NCBI RefSeq assembly: GCF_006861825.1 | Contig: NZ_VDGI01000015.1 | Coordinates: 49,014 to 113,013 of the forward strand | Direction: 5' to 3' | Source: Psychrobacillus vulpis | Lineage (GTDB): Bacteria > Bacillota > Bacilli > Bacillales_A > Planococcaceae | DNA length: 64,000 nt | Part shown: positions 10,050-19,942 of the stretch, piece after piece | How positions within the stretch are numbered: the stretch's first letter is position 1 | Layout: every line of letters begins with the position of its first letter | Program-made: the position numbers and the translations under genes | The notes under the pieces: generated by a model | What the model was told of the DNA's origin: nothing | The model's input: the letters and a program-made list of their open reading frames with translations, nothing else | Database searches by the model: none

Positions 10050-12479
10050 ATGACCAACGAAATGAAAAATGAGCAACAATTTATTACGGGTCGTCCTATC
10101 GTCTCTATTTTTCATAATCCTCAAAACCTATTTTCCATCATCAAATTAAAAATCAAATCTACAAACACTACATATATAGAAAAAGAAATAATCGTAACTG
10201 GTTATTTTCCACAACCCGTTTTAGAGGAGTCTTATAAATTTACAGGATTCGTTAAAAATCATCCGAAATACGGTGTTCAATTTCAGGTCGAAACTTTTCA
10301 AAAAGAAGTTCCAGCTACTGAGCAAGGAATTGTTCATTACTTGTCTAGTGATATGTTTCCTGGAATCGGTAGGAAAACTGCTGAACAAATTGTGAAAAAA
10401 CTAGGGCAAAATGCTATCAATAAAATATTAGATAATCCTGATGCATTAGATGTTATTCCAAAACTTGCAGAAGATAAAAAGCAAACATTGCGTGCTGTTC
10501 TACAGCAAAACCTTGGGTTAGAAAAAGTAATGATTCAACTAAATGAATGGGGTTTTGGACCGCAAGTTGCCATGAAAATTTATCAGGCATATCGTGAAGA
10601 AACAATTGATTTTTTAACGAAAAATCCTTATCGTTTGATCGAAGAAGTAGAAGGGGTAGGGTTTGTACGAGCAGATGAATTGGGTTACAAATTAGGGATC
10701 CAAGGAAACCACCCGGACCGTATTAAAGCAGCGATTTTTCATTTACTGCAATCTGCATCGTTAAGTGAAGGACATGTTTTTATGTATGCTGAACAATTAC
10801 TCGAGTCTGTAAAGCATTTATTAGAAAGTGCTCAAAGAGAGGAAATTTCCTTCGAATCCATTACTAAGTGCTGTATCGAACTATCAGAAGAGAGTCGAAT
10901 TGTTGGAGAAGTGAATCGATTTTATATACCATCACTTTATTTTTCAGAAGTTGGTATTAGTTCTAAAATTGAAACTTTGCTTGGTGAAAACGATGCACAT
11001 CATAAATTTTCTTTAGCTGAAATGAAAAAGCATCTTGGTGGGATTGAAGAAAGATTAGGGGTTCAATATGCAACGACACAAGTTCAAGCAATTGAGACAG
11101 CCTTAAACTCTAGCATGACACTACTTACTGGAGGTCCTGGAACTGGTAAAACAACTGTAGTAAGAGGAATTGTTGAATTGTATGCAGAGCTTCATGGACT
11201 TTCTTTAGATCCTAAGGAATGGGCGAAAGATAAAAAGGCGTTTCCAGTAGTATTAGCTGCACCAACTGGAAGGGCTGCAAAACGTCTTAGTGAATCTACA
11301 GAGCTACCCGCTATGACGATTCATCGATTATTAGGGTTTAATGGACAAGAAAATGATGAAGCAGAAGGAAAAGAAATCGAAGGCAATCTAATTATTATTG
11401 ATGAAACTTCTATGCTCGATACTTGGCTTGGACATCAATTGTTAAAGGCCATTCCAAAAGAAGCACAAGTGATTTTTGTAGGCGACCAAGATCAGCTACC
11501 TCCAGTAGGACCTGGTCAAGTATTAAAAGACTTGCTAGCTTCTAAAAGAATACCAACTGTCGAGTTAATAGATATTTATCGACAATCCGAAGGCTCTTCT
11601 ATTATTGAACTAGCACATGAGATGAAAAAAGGTACGGTTCCACAAACTCTGTTAGATAAAACAAAGGATCGTTCTTTTATAAAAGCATCCACAGAACAAA
11701 TTCCTAAAGTAGTAGAACAAGTTTTGAAGAGTGCGTTGTCAAAAGGCCATTCAATTAGAGAAATTCAAGTACTTGCACCAATGTATAGAGGTCCAGCTGG
11801 TATAGATGCACTAAATAAAATGATACAAGAAATGGTGAATCCCAATACGGACGGTAAAAGAAAAGAGATGGTCTTTGGAGAAACTATCTACCGGATAGGT
11901 GACAAAGTGCTTCAACTTATCAATCAGCCTGAAAGTAATGTTTTTAACGGAGACATGGGTGAAGTGGTTAGTATCTTCAAAGCTGCTGAAACTGTTGAAA
12001 AGAAAGAGATGCTCGTTGTATCGTTCGATGGCAATGAAGTAACGTATGAAAAAAATGATTTGAACCAAATTACATTAGCGTATTGTTGCTCTGTGCATAA
12101 ATCACAAGGTAGTGAGTTCCAAACTGTTATTATGCCTGTAACGAGAAGTTATATGAAAATGCTTCGTCGGAATTTACTTTATACAGGTATTACAAGAGCA
12201 AAGAATTTTTTAATATTATGTGGAGATCCAGAAGTTTTTAAGTTCGGTGTAGAGCGTACAGATGATCTACAACGATTAACTACTTTAAAAGAACGCTTAG
12301 CTTTAACAGAGGAAAAAGTAGAGGAAAAAGTAGAGGAAAAAGTAGAATCGATAGAAAATACTTCTGATGACATTCTCTTAGAACCGACTTATTTATCCGC
12401 AGAAAATTATCATTTAGTTGATCCACTAATAGGTATGAACGGAATTACACCGTATCAATTCATGGAAACGGATAATTGA
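10050..12479 (+). CDS. recD2: ATP-dependent DNA helicase RecD2
   Basis: A superfamily 1B 5'-3' helicase, 809 aa, of the RecBC-independent RecD2 type with roles in replication-fork and mismatch/recombination processes. The first 350 residues hold the OB/helix-hairpin-helix region typical of RecD2 (YLSSDMFPGIGRKTAEQIV). Walker A GGPGTGKT begins near residue 361, followed by a DETSMLD Walker B and a UvrD-like C-terminus (HKSQGSEF, LYTGITRAK). Near residue 755 is the tandem EEKVEEKVEEKV. ATG 10050 has GGAGGCGG upstream. The stop lies inside the next promoter. Confidence 0.94.
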   Translation: MTNEMKNEQQFITGRPIVSIFHNPQNLFSIIKLKIKSTNTTYIEKEIIVTGYFPQPVLEESYKFTGFVKNHPKYGVQFQVETFQKEVPATEQGIVHYLSSDMFPGIGRKTAEQIVKKLGQNAINKILDNPDALDVIPKLAEDKKQTLRAVLQQNLGLEKVMIQLNEWGFGPQVAMKIYQAYREETIDFLTKNPYRLIEEVEGVGFVRADELGYKLGIQGNHPDRIKAAIFHLLQSASLSEGHVFMYAEQLLESVKHLLESAQREEISFESITKCCIELSEESRIVGEVNRFYIPSLYFSEVGISSKIETLLGENDAHHKFSLAEMKKHLGGIEERLGVQYATTQVQAIETALNSSMTLLTGGPGTGKTTVVRGIVELYAELHGLSLDPKEWAKDKKAFPVVLAAPTGRAAKRLSESTELPAMTIHRLLGFNGQENDEAEGKEIEGNLIIIDETSMLDTWLGHQLLKAIPKEAQVIFVGDQDQLPPVGPGQVLKDLLASKRIPTVELIDIYRQSEGSSIIELAHEMKKGTVPQTLLDKTKDRSFIKASTEQIPKVVEQVLKSALSKGHSIREIQVLAPMYRGPAGIDALNKMIQEMVNPNTDGKRKEMVFGETIYRIGDKVLQLINQPESNVFNGDMGEVVSIFKAAETVEKKEMLVVSFDGNEVTYEKNDLNQITLAYCCSVHKSQGSEFQTVIMPVTRSYMKMLRRNLLYTGITRAKNFLILCGDPEVFKFGVERTDDLQRLTTLKERLALTEEKVEEKVEEKVESIENTSDDILLEPTYLSAENYHLVDPLIGMNGITPYQFMETDN
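12309..12344 (+). repeat. Triple 12-bp tandem repeat inside recD2
   Basis: Three identical copies of GAGGAAAAAGTA encode EEKV x3 in the linker after the helicase core. The 12-bp unit keeps the reading frame. Confidence 0.9.
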
Positions 12480-12504
12480 CATTGTAACAATAGTTTTTTA
12501 TAAT
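12476..12504 (+). promoter_or_regulatory. Consensus sigma-A promoter of alaS
   Basis: TTGACA (12476-12481) and TATAAT (12499-12504) are 17 bp apart, a full match to the sigma-A consensus. It overlaps the recD2 stop codon. Transcription would start near 12511, just before the T-box. Confidence 0.88.
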
Positions 12505-12518
12505 CAATTGCATAAAGA

Positions 12519-12740
12519 AAAATGATGACGGAGAAAGTACTCATGTTACCCGTACAGAAAAGGATTCCTCGGCTGAAAGAATCTTCAGAAACTAACATGT
12601 AGGAAAGCTACTCTTGAGTGCAGTTAATGCCTGCCGTTTAGCCGCGTTAAGGTTACTTGAGAGACACAATGTAATTGTGTAACTAGGGTGGTACCGCGAG
12701 ATAATAGCTTTCGTCCCTTTTTGGGATGAAGGCTTTTTTT
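12519..12740 (+). promoter_or_regulatory. Alanine T-box leader of alaS
   Basis: The conserved T-box sequence AGGGTGGTACCGCG is at 12685-12698; its GGTGGTACC-type core pairs with the uncharged tRNA acceptor end. In stem I the likely specifier is GCT (12607-12609, after GGAAA), an alanine codon matching the downstream gene. The terminator arms AGCTTTCGTCCC and GGGATGAAGGCT (12707-12731) are followed by TTTTTTT. Uncharged tRNA-Ala should stabilise the antiterminator and raise alaS expression. Confidence 0.93.
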
Positions 12741-12852
12741 ATTTTCGTAAAACAGGAAATTATTTCTTTCACCTTTAGTTTTATCCAGTTTTCTATCTGT
12801 CATATTGCGGTTGAATGGTGTCAACGTTTATTAAAATTAGGAGGAAATATGT

Positions 12853-15486
12853 ATGAAACAATTAACAGGTGCTCAAATTAGACAAATGTATTTAGACTTT
12901 TTTATCGAAAAAGGGCATGCACAGGAACCATCCGCTCCACTTGTGCCGATTAACGACCCATCACTACTTTGGATTAATAGTGGTGTTGCTACGTTAAAAA
13001 AATATTTTGATGGTCGTGTCGTTCCAGACAATCCACGTATAACGAATGCACAAAAATCTATTCGTACAAATGATATTGAAAACGTAGGGAAAACGGCAAG
13101 ACACCATACATTTTTTGAAATGTTAGGGAACTTTTCTATTGGGGATTATTTCAAAAAAGAAGCAATCCATTTTGCGTGGGAATTTTTAACGGATGAAAAG
13201 TGGATGGCATTTGAAGCGGAAAAATTATCCGTTACGATTCATCCCGAAGATGAAGAAGCATATACTATTTGGAAAGACGAAATAGGAGTACCAGAAGAAC
13301 GTATCATTCGATTGGAAGGAAACTTCTGGGATATTGGAGAAGGTCCAAGCGGTCCTAACTCTGAAATTTTCTATGATCGTGGAGAAACATATGGTAATGA
13401 TTTGAACGACCCTGAATTATATCCAGGTGGAGAAAATGAAAGATACCTTGAAATTTGGAATCTAGTGTTTTCACAGTTCAACCATAATCCGGATCATACA
13501 TATACTCCACTGCCAAAACAAAACATTGATACTGGTATGGGATTAGAACGTATGGCAAGCGTTATTCAAAATGTACCAACAAATTTTGATACAGATTTAT
13601 TTATGCCAATTATTCGTCAAACAGAAGAAATTTCTGGGAAATCGTACCGCTCGAATGAAGAGGATGACACAGCATTTAAAGTTATTGCAGACCATGTTAG
13701 AACAGTTGCTTTTGCGATTGGAGATGGGGCTCTCCCATCTAATGAAGGAAGAGGATATGTACTTAGAAGATTGTTGCGTCGCGCAGTTCGTTTTGCAAAA
13801 CAAATAGGTATAGATAAACCATTTTTATACGAGTTAGTTCCAGTTGTTGGGGAAATCATGAAAGATTTCTATCCAGAAGTTACCGAAAAACAAGACTTTA
13901 TTATGCGAGTTATTAAAACAGAAGAAGAGCGTTTCCATGAAACACTTCATGATGGACTTGCTATTTTAGAAAAAGTGATAGTGGAACAACGTACTAAAGG
14001 TGAAACATTCATTCCTGGTACAACAACATTTACACTGTATGATACGTATGGCTTTCCTATTGAATTAACAGAAGAATATGCTGAAGAAGCTAGTATGACT
14101 GTTGACCATGAAGGATTTATAAAAGAAATGGAAGTTCAGCGTAACCGTGCACGTGCTGCTCGCCAAAATGTAGATTCTATGCAAGTACAATCTGAAGTGT
14201 ATAGCAACATACAAGATGAAAGTGAATTTGTTGGTTATGAAACATTATCTGTTACAACGAAGATTACAACAATCGTTCATGGGGAAGCACTAGCGAAATC
14301 TGCGAGTGAAGGAGATGAGATTCAAGTTATCTTAACTCAAACACCTTTCTATGCAGAAAGTGGAGGTCAAATTGCAGACCATGGGATTATTGAGAGTGAG
14401 TCGTTTAAAGGTTTTGTGAAAGATGTCCAAAAAGCTCCGAATGGACAAAATCTACACACTGTTGTTGTTGAATCTGGAGAATTGTTGACAGGTACAGAGG
14501 TTACAGCAACTGTTGATCGTGTATTACGTGGTCATACAGTGAAAAATCACTCTGCTACTCATATACTTCATCAAGCATTAAAAGATGTTTTAGGTGCACA
14601 TGTAAATCAAGCTGGTTCATATGTAGGACCCGATCGTTTACGTTTCGACTTTTCACACTTTGGACAGGTTACGAAAGAGGAATTAGAACAAGTTGAGCAA
14701 ATTGTAAATGAGAAAATTTGGGACAATATACAAGTTGTGACTGGCTATCATAATATCGACGAAGCAAAGAATATGGGTGCAATGGCTTTATTCGGTGAAA
14801 AATATGGTGATATCGTACGAGTAGTGCAAATGGGCGAATATTCACTAGAATTATGTGGTGGAGTCCATGTAAAAGCAACATCTGAAATTGGGTTCTTCAA
14901 AATCCTATCAGAAAGTGGGATTGGAGCAGGAACTAGACGTATTGAGGCTGTAACTGGTAAAGGTGCATTTGAAGTAGTAAAAGAAGAGGAACGTACTTTA
15001 ATAGAAGCTGCAACCCTGTTAAAAGCTCAACCAAAAGATTTAGTAACAAAAGTAGCTCAAACTTTAAATGAATTGAAAAATGTTCAAAAGGACAATGAAT
15101 CACTATCTGCAAAAATTGCAAATAGTCAAGCTTCATCTGTATTATCTTCAGCACAAACAATTAACGATATTACGATTTTGTCTGTTAAAGTAGATGCAAA
15201 AGATAACAATCAACTTCGTCAAATGATGGACGATTTAAAACAAAAGCTTGATAAAGCAGTCATTGTACTTGGTGCAGTTGATGGAGATAAAGTTATGATC
15301 TCAGCGGGTGTAACAAAAGATTTAGTCGGCGGGAACTACCATGCTGGTAATATTGTCAAGCTGGTAGCAGAGCAATGTGGAGGTAAAGGTGGAGGAAGAC
15401 CTGACTTCGCAATGGCAGGAGCAAAAGATGGAAGTAAGCTTGAAACTGCACTAAATTCTGTATACGAGTATATCAAATCGCTTTAA
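12853..15486 (+). CDS. alaS: Alanine--tRNA ligase
   Basis: An 877-aa class II synthetase with the usual four parts: catalytic domain ([11 protein letters not shown] at the start), tRNA-recognition domain, editing domain with zinc ligands H566/H570 (HSATH) and C668/H672 (CGGVH), and the C-terminal DHHA1 domain ([15 protein letters not shown]). The editing domain hydrolyses Ser- and Gly-tRNA-Ala. ATG 12853 has AGGAGG 7-8 nt upstream. It is controlled by the alanine T-box in the 370-nt leader. Confidence 0.98.
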   Translation: MKQLTGAQIRQMYLDFFIEKGHAQEPSAPLVPINDPSLLWINSGVATLKKYFDGRVVPDNPRITNAQKSIRTNDIENVGKTARHHTFFEMLGNFSIGDYFKKEAIHFAWEFLTDEKWMAFEAEKLSVTIHPEDEEAYTIWKDEIGVPEERIIRLEGNFWDIGEGPSGPNSEIFYDRGETYGNDLNDPELYPGGENERYLEIWNLVFSQFNHNPDHTYTPLPKQNIDTGMGLERMASVIQNVPTNFDTDLFMPIIRQTEEISGKSYRSNEEDDTAFKVIADHVRTVAFAIGDGALPSNEGRGYVLRRLLRRAVRFAKQIGIDKPFLYELVPVVGEIMKDFYPEVTEKQDFIMRVIKTEEERFHETLHDGLAILEKVIVEQRTKGETFIPGTTTFTLYDTYGFPIELTEEYAEEASMTVDHEGFIKEMEVQRNRARAARQNVDSMQVQSEVYSNIQDESEFVGYETLSVTTKITTIVHGEALAKSASEGDEIQVILTQTPFYAESGGQIADHGIIESESFKGFVKDVQKAPNGQNLHTVVVESGELLTGTEVTATVDRVLRGHTVKNHSATHILHQALKDVLGAHVNQAGSYVGPDRLRFDFSHFGQVTKEELEQVEQIVNEKIWDNIQVVTGYHNIDEAKNMGAMALFGEKYGDIVRVVQMGEYSLELCGGVHVKATSEIGFFKILSESGIGAGTRRIEAVTGKGAFEVVKEEERTLIEAATLLKAQPKDLVTKVAQTLNELKNVQKDNESLSAKIANSQASSVLSSAQTINDITILSVKVDAKDNNQLRQMMDDLKQKLDKAVIVLGAVDGDKVMISAGVTKDLVGGNYHAGNIVKLVAEQCGGKGGGRPDFAMAGAKDGSKLETALNSVYEYIKSL

Positions 15487-15546
15487 TCATATTCAGTCGT
15501 AGTGAGTTGAATGTATATAGTACATCCAGATCGGAGGTGAGACCAA

Positions 15547-15585
15547 ATGCAGTATAATAATATGGACTCACCGACACTACTGTAA
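15547..15585 (+). other. Possible 12-codon micro-ORF between alaS and ireB
   Basis: CGGAGGTGA stands 7 nt before an ATG that opens 12 sense codons (MQYNNMDSPTLL) and TAA. The ribosome site is as strong as those of real genes here. It could be a leader peptide, a tiny protein or chance. The rest of the 278-nt gap holds the ireB promoter and nothing else I can name. Confidence 0.3.
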
Positions 15586-15683
15586 ACTTATTCAGTAGTT
15601 CATTCCTCAAATTGAATGTAAAATCTTCAAACAATTTCTTTCATCTATAAGTTTTGCGCGGTAAACAAGTACGTAATGCTTAT

Positions 15684-15712
15684 TTGATACTATTTCCAAT
15701 TTCGGTTATACT
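15684..15712 (+). promoter_or_regulatory. Sigma-A promoter of the ireB-ruvX-yrzB operon
   Basis: TTGATA (15684-15689) and TATACT (15707-15712) are 17 bp apart, placing a start about 45 nt before ireB. Confidence 0.7.
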
Positions 15713-15764
15713 GAAGATGAGATATGTAGGAATGCCTATTAAAACCGAAAGCGAGGTGCTGATC

Positions 15765-16031
15765 ATGAGTTCATTTGATAAAACAATGAAATTCAACTTT
15801 CCTGAAGAGTCAATGGAACAGGAAGTAAAACATGTGATGCTACAAGTACACTCTGCACTAGAAGAAAAAGGGTATAATTCAATTAATCAAATTGTAGGCT
15901 ATCTGCTATCTGGTGATCCAGCTTATATTCCTCGCCATCAAGATGCACGTAATATGATACGAAAATTAGAGCGTGACGAAATTCTAGAAGAGTTAGTGAA
16001 GTTCTATATTAAAAAAAATAATGAGGCTTAA
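15765..16031 (+). CDS. ireB: IreB family regulatory phosphoprotein (YrzL)
   Basis: An 88-aa protein. In Enterococcus IreB is a substrate of the Ser/Thr kinase IreK and affects cephalosporin resistance. Sequence from [22 protein letters not shown] to [19 protein letters not shown] is typical of the UPF0297/IreB family; the phosphorylatable N-terminal threonine (DKTMKF) is present. The frame runs upstream to 15654, but ATG 15765 has GAGGTG 7 nt upstream and gives the family length. It is followed 2 nt later by ruvX. Confidence 0.93.
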   Translation: MSSFDKTMKFNFPEESMEQEVKHVMLQVHSALEEKGYNSINQIVGYLLSGDPAYIPRHQDARNMIRKLERDEILEELVKFYIKKNNEA

Positions 16032-16033
16032 GC

Positions 16034-16453
16034 ATGCGAATAATGGGTTTAGACGTTGGTTCTAGAACAGTCGGCGTTGCAATAAGTGATGCACTTGGCT
16101 GGACAGCACAAGGTGTGGAGACTATTAAAATCAACGAGGATAATATGGAATTTGGATTAGAAAGAATAGATGAACTAGTCAAACAGCATGATGTCACGGA
16201 ATTTGTAGTCGGTTTTCCAAAAAACATGAATAATACAGTAGGTCCTCGTGCAGAAGCTTCGGAAAAATATGCGAAGCTGCTAATCGAAAAATATAATTTT
16301 CCTGTAACGATGTGGGATGAAAGATTGACAACAATGGCTGCAGAACGTATGTTAATAGATGCTGATGTTAGCCGTAAAAAACGGAAACAAGTGATCGACA
16401 AGATGGCTGCTGTAATGATTTTACAAGGCTATCTTGATAGAAAAAATAGATGA
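16034..16453 (+). CDS. ruvX: Pre-16S rRNA nuclease / Holliday junction resolvase-like YqgF
   Basis: A 139-aa RNase H-like protein. YqgF is known for a role in 5' maturation of 16S rRNA and was earlier named a putative Holliday junction resolvase. The catalytic Asp is in [10 protein letters not shown] (residues 5-14), and VGFPKNMNN and WDERLTT match the family. It lies between ireB and yrzB as in most Bacillales. Confidence 0.93.
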   Translation: MRIMGLDVGSRTVGVAISDALGWTAQGVETIKINEDNMEFGLERIDELVKQHDVTEFVVGFPKNMNNTVGPRAEASEKYAKLLIEKYNFPVTMWDERLTTMAAERMLIDADVSRKKRKQVIDKMAAVMILQGYLDRKNR

Positions 16454-16465
16454 GGTGAACTGCAA

Positions 16466-16759
16466 ATGGACCACGGTCAAGAAAATATTACAGTTGTAGA
16501 TGAGAACGGAAACGAACAACTTTGCAATGTTCTATTCACATTTGAATCAGAAGAATTTGGGAAATCATATGTACTTTATTACCCAATTGGTGCTGAAGAA
16601 GATGAAAATGAAGAAATCGAAATTCATGCTTCCTCTTTCAGCCCTAATGAAAATGGGGAAGATGGAGACCTACTTCCTATCGAATCAGATGAAGAGTGGG
16701 AAATGATCGAAGAAATGTTAAACACATTTTTAGATGAGGAAGAAGAAGACGAAGAATAA
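16466..16759 (+). CDS. yrzB: DUF1292 protein YrzB
   Basis: A 97-aa, very acidic protein. The N-terminal half ([20 protein letters not shown]) is the DUF1292 beta fold; the C-terminus is a run of Glu/Asp. Function is unknown, but it is conserved next to ruvX in Firmicutes. ATG 16466 has GAGGTGA upstream; a terminator follows. Confidence 0.88.
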   Translation: MDHGQENITVVDENGNEQLCNVLFTFESEEFGKSYVLYYPIGAEEDENEEIEIHASSFSPNENGEDGDLLPIESDEEWEMIEEMLNTFLDEEEEDEE

Positions 16760-16770
16760 TTCAAGTTGAA

Positions 16771-16809
16771 AAGGTGGAAAGAGGACTCCTCATTCCACCT
16801 TTTTTTTTA
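16771..16809 (+). terminator. Terminator of the ireB-ruvX-yrzB operon
   Basis: AAGGTGGAA pairs with TTCCACCTT, followed by a T tract. Confidence 0.88.
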
Positions 16810-17066
16810 GAGATAAGAACGTATAAACTTTTCTACATAGTAATGCCCAGACTTTATTGTCTATCTCCTCATCGAGCACGTCACAGAAGAACTTACCTGC
16901 CGGTTACTACCATTGTTTTTAAGAGCTTTCGGAATGCTTTGGAATAATGAATATTACACCAGTACCGGTGTTTCTGGATGCTAGGGACGAGACTTTGTCA
17001 CGTCCCTAGCATCTTTTCGGCAGTCATGTAGCTGTCTGCGCGAAGTCAGTGGAAGGAGTAAGTCGC
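16810..17066 (+). other. Intergenic region with strong hairpins, possible ncRNA
   Basis: No ORF is credible here. There is a short palindrome ACACC...GGTGT (about 16956-16971). A second, very stable hairpin follows at 16977-17013: GATGCTAGGGACG and CGTCCCTAGCATC, 13 bp, then TTTTCGG. A stable hairpin with a short T run inside an ORF-free gap suggests a small RNA or leader ending near 17017. I found no convincing promoter at 16810-16900. Confidence 0.35.
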
Positions 17067-17094
17067 TTGCGATTTTCTTCCATTCTTGTATAAT
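17067..17094 (+). promoter_or_regulatory. Promoter of mltG
   Basis: TTGCGA (17067-17072) and TATAAT (17089-17094) are 16 bp apart, about 27 bp before the GTG start. Confidence 0.65.
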
Positions 17095-17120
17095 AAAATG
17101 GAATTAAAGGGGGGGGACCC

Positions 17121-18239
17121 GTGGAGAATGAATCAAAAAAAAAAATAATGTTTGACCGAATGAAAAAAAAGAAAAAAGAAGTAAAACTGGTTAGACGAAT
17201 TGTATTAGTTATCGCCTTATTTATATTGCTAGTTGGAGGGATAGGTGGCTTTATTGCATATAATTATGTAAAAAGTGCACTAGAACCATTAGATCCAAAA
17301 TCAGAAGAACTAATCGAAGTTCAAATTCCTATCGGTTCAGGTTTAGATACAATTTCTGCTATACTTGAAAAAAGTGGTATTGTTAAGGACGCAAAGATAT
17401 TTAAATACTATGCAAAGTTTAATAACGAGTCTGACTTTCAAGCTGGAGATTATAGTTTAACAAAAGCAATGACGTTCGATGAAATTATTAAAAGCTTAAA
17501 AACTGGTAAAGTGTACCGTAAGCCAGTATTTTCATTGACTGTTCCAGAAGGATTAACATTAGAACAAATTGGAACCGTCGTAGAAAAGAAAACAGGACAC
17601 TCAGCGGATGCCTTTTTTACTCTTGTAACGGATGAGGCTTTTATCGATAAGATGATGGCAAAATATCCAGTCTTATTGACAGAAGAGATTAAAGGTGAAA
17701 ATGTTCGATATGCATTAGAAGGCTATTTATATCCTGCTACATATCCATTCTTTGATGAGAATCCTTCATTAGAAGAAATAGTTGAATCTATGCTATCAAA
17801 TACGGATAAGACTATATCGACTTATTATGAACTTCTTCAATCAGAAGGTAAATCAGTACATTGGTTACTTACATTTGCATCGTTACTTGAAGAAGAAGCA
17901 ACTGCTCAAACGGATCGACAAACAATTGCTAGTGTATTTTATAACCGTTTAGATGCAAACATGCCTTTACAAACTGACCCAACCGTTTTATATGCATTGG
18001 GTAGCCATAAAGATAGAGTGCTTTTTGAAGATCTTGAAGTGGACAATCCTTATAATACTTATCAAAACCAAGGATTGCCTCCAGGACCGATTGCTAACGC
18101 TGGAAAGTCTTCAATCGAAGCTGTATTAGATCCTTCAAAGACAAATTATTTTTACTTCCTTGCAGATAAAAAAGGTGTTAATCATTTTTCAGTGACATAC
18201 GAAGAACATCTTCAAAAAGTGGATGAATTTTTAAAGTAA
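17121..18239 (+). CDS. mltG: Endolytic murein transglycosylase MltG (YceG-like)
   Basis: A membrane-anchored lytic transglycosylase of 372 aa that cleaves nascent glycan strands. It has a basic cytoplasmic N-terminus rich in Lys, one transmembrane helix (about 25-49), a LysM-like subdomain (PIGSGLDTISAILEKSGIV) and the YceG catalytic domain. The catalytic Glu is in the FASLLEEEA segment. NRLDANMPLQTDPTVLYALG is typical of the family. The start is GTG at 17121 behind a run of eight G that serves as the ribosome site. Confidence 0.92.
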   Translation: MENESKKKIMFDRMKKKKKEVKLVRRIVLVIALFILLVGGIGGFIAYNYVKSALEPLDPKSEELIEVQIPIGSGLDTISAILEKSGIVKDAKIFKYYAKFNNESDFQAGDYSLTKAMTFDEIIKSLKTGKVYRKPVFSLTVPEGLTLEQIGTVVEKKTGHSADAFFTLVTDEAFIDKMMAKYPVLLTEEIKGENVRYALEGYLYPATYPFFDENPSLEEIVESMLSNTDKTISTYYELLQSEGKSVHWLLTFASLLEEEATAQTDRQTIASVFYNRLDANMPLQTDPTVLYALGSHKDRVLFEDLEVDNPYNTYQNQGLPPGPIANAGKSSIEAVLDPSKTNYFYFLADKKGVNHFSVTYEEHLQKVDEFLK

Positions 18240-18247
18240 ATAAGCAG

Positions 18248-18296
18248 CAGGAGAAGGAACGTGATCGCTTTCCTTCTCCTGTTATGTTATTATTAG
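18248..18296 (+). terminator. Probable terminator of mltG
   Basis: A perfect 12-bp stem CAGGAGAAGGAA / TTCCTTCTCCTG is followed by a T-rich but broken tail (TTATGTTATTATT). Confidence 0.6.
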
Positions 18297-18372
18297 ATGT
18301 GTTTTTTTACATATAAGACGATGGATTACTTGATATATCCTATTATTAATTAACTTAAAGGGGTAACGCTTG

Positions 18373-19008
18373 ATGAATGTAAGTGAAGATTATTTAAAGA
18401 AGCTGATAAAACCTCGATCAAATATTTTTATGGAAATGGAGCAATATGCAATAGAAAATCATGTTCCTATTATGCAACTTATGGGAATGGATTCACTTCT
18501 TCATTTGCTCTCGCTTCAAAAACCAAAGTCGATTTTAGAAATAGGTACTGCAATTGGATATTCTTCCATGCGAATTGCTTCTAAGTTGCAAGATATCAAT
18601 ATCCTGACAATCGAAAGAGATGCAGAAAAAGCAATTCTTGCTAAAAACTATATGGAACGAGCAGGTCTTCAGCATCGAATCGAAGTGATCATTGGTGATG
18701 CACTTGAAATAAGCGATGAACTATTTGTAGAAAAGAAGTTTGATGCGATTTTTATCGATGCAGCAAAAGGACAATATAAAAATTTCTTCGAAAAATACGC
18801 ACCATTATTAAATGATGGGGGCGTTATTTATTGTGATAATTTATTGTTAAATGGGCTATCCGAACTTCCACTAAGTGAAGTTCCTAGAAGAAAAAGGACC
18901 ATGGTGCGAAATCAACATCAATTTACAGATTGGCTGATGAATCATCCCGACTATGACACGGCATTTCTCCCAGTTGGAGATGGGATGTTAGTAAGTATTA
19001 AGAGGTGA
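18373..19008 (+). CDS. trmR: tRNA 5-hydroxyuridine methyltransferase TrmR (YrrM)
   Basis: A SAM-dependent O-methyltransferase (methyltransf_3 family), 211 aa, with motif I ILEIGTAIGYSSMRIA and the FDAIFIDAAKGQYKNFF segment. In B. subtilis TrmR methylates ho5U34 to mo5U in several tRNAs. The trhP1 and trhP2 products that make ho5U follow directly, so substrate and methylase genes lie together. ATG 18373 has AAAGGGG about 9 nt upstream. Confidence 0.9.
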   Translation: MNVSEDYLKKLIKPRSNIFMEMEQYAIENHVPIMQLMGMDSLLHLLSLQKPKSILEIGTAIGYSSMRIASKLQDINILTIERDAEKAILAKNYMERAGLQHRIEVIIGDALEISDELFVEKKFDAIFIDAAKGQYKNFFEKYAPLLNDGGVIYCDNLLLNGLSELPLSEVPRRKRTMVRNQHQFTDWLMNHPDYDTAFLPVGDGMLVSIKR

Positions 19009-19012
19009 GAAA

Positions 19013-19942
19013 ATGAAAAAGACAGAGCTTTTAGTGACACCATCGAGTATTGAACATATGAATCAATTAGTGGAAGCAGGAGCAGATGCCTTTCTAGTTG
19101 GTGAACAGTTTTTCGGATTGCGTTTAGCTGGGGAATTTTCAATTGATGATATCGAAGTTGCAAGAAAACTGACAGAAGAGCATAATAAAAAAATATATGT
19201 TGCTATGAATGGGCTATTTCATAATGACAAAGTGGATGCACTAGCCCCATATTTACAAAAGATGCAAGAAATTGGAGTAGACGGTATTACTTTTGGCGAT
19301 CCGGCAGTTATTATAGCGAGAAGAGAGGCAAATGTATCGATTCCACTACACTGGAATACGGAACAAACTGCAACAAATTTTTTCACAGCTAATTACTGGG
19401 GGAAAAGAGGGGCAACTCGTGCTGTACTTGCAAGAGAGCTAAGCTTAGATGAAATCATCGAAATTAAAGAAAACGCAGAAGTACAAGTGGAAGTACAAGT
19501 ACATGGGATGACTTGTATGTTCCAATCGAAACGTTCTCTACTTGGGAACTACTTCTTATTTCAAGATAAGGCGATGGAAGTTGAAAATCGAGCAAAAAAT
19601 AAAAACATGTTTTTGCATGATAAAGAACGTTCGAACAAATACCCGATTTTCGAAGATCAAAATGGCACACATATCTTCAGTCCGAATGATATGTGTATGA
19701 TTGATGAGTTAGATGAGTTTTTAGATGCTGAAATTGATAGCCTCAAAATTGATGGGATATTACATAATCCATCCTATGTCACATCAGTAACTAGCATCTA
19801 TCGTCAAGCAATTGATACGTATTATGAATCGAAATCAGCTTATAAAGAAATAAAAAAAGAATTATTCAACAAAATTGAAGAAATACAACCTCCACTTAGA
19901 CCGTTAGATACAGGATTTTTCTTCAAAGAAACAGTTTATTAA
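19013..19942 (+). CDS. trhP1: U32 family tRNA hydroxylation protein TrhP1 (YrrN)
   Basis: A peptidase-U32-fold protein of 309 aa. YrrN and YrrO are reported to act in prephenate-dependent hydroxylation of U34 to ho5U. The family signature region is HGMTCMFQSKRSLLGNY. Only one cysteine is present there, whereas the paralog at 20418 has a Cys cluster, so this is probably a non-iron-sulfur partner subunit (inference). It starts 4 nt after trmR. It is separated from trhP2 by a 475-nt repeat island. Confidence 0.88.
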   Translation: MKKTELLVTPSSIEHMNQLVEAGADAFLVGEQFFGLRLAGEFSIDDIEVARKLTEEHNKKIYVAMNGLFHNDKVDALAPYLQKMQEIGVDGITFGDPAVIIARREANVSIPLHWNTEQTATNFFTANYWGKRGATRAVLARELSLDEIIEIKENAEVQVEVQVHGMTCMFQSKRSLLGNYFLFQDKAMEVENRAKNKNMFLHDKERSNKYPIFEDQNGTHIFSPNDMCMIDELDEFLDAEIDSLKIDGILHNPSYVTSVTSIYRQAIDTYYESKSAYKEIKKELFNKIEEIQPPLRPLDTGFFFKETVY

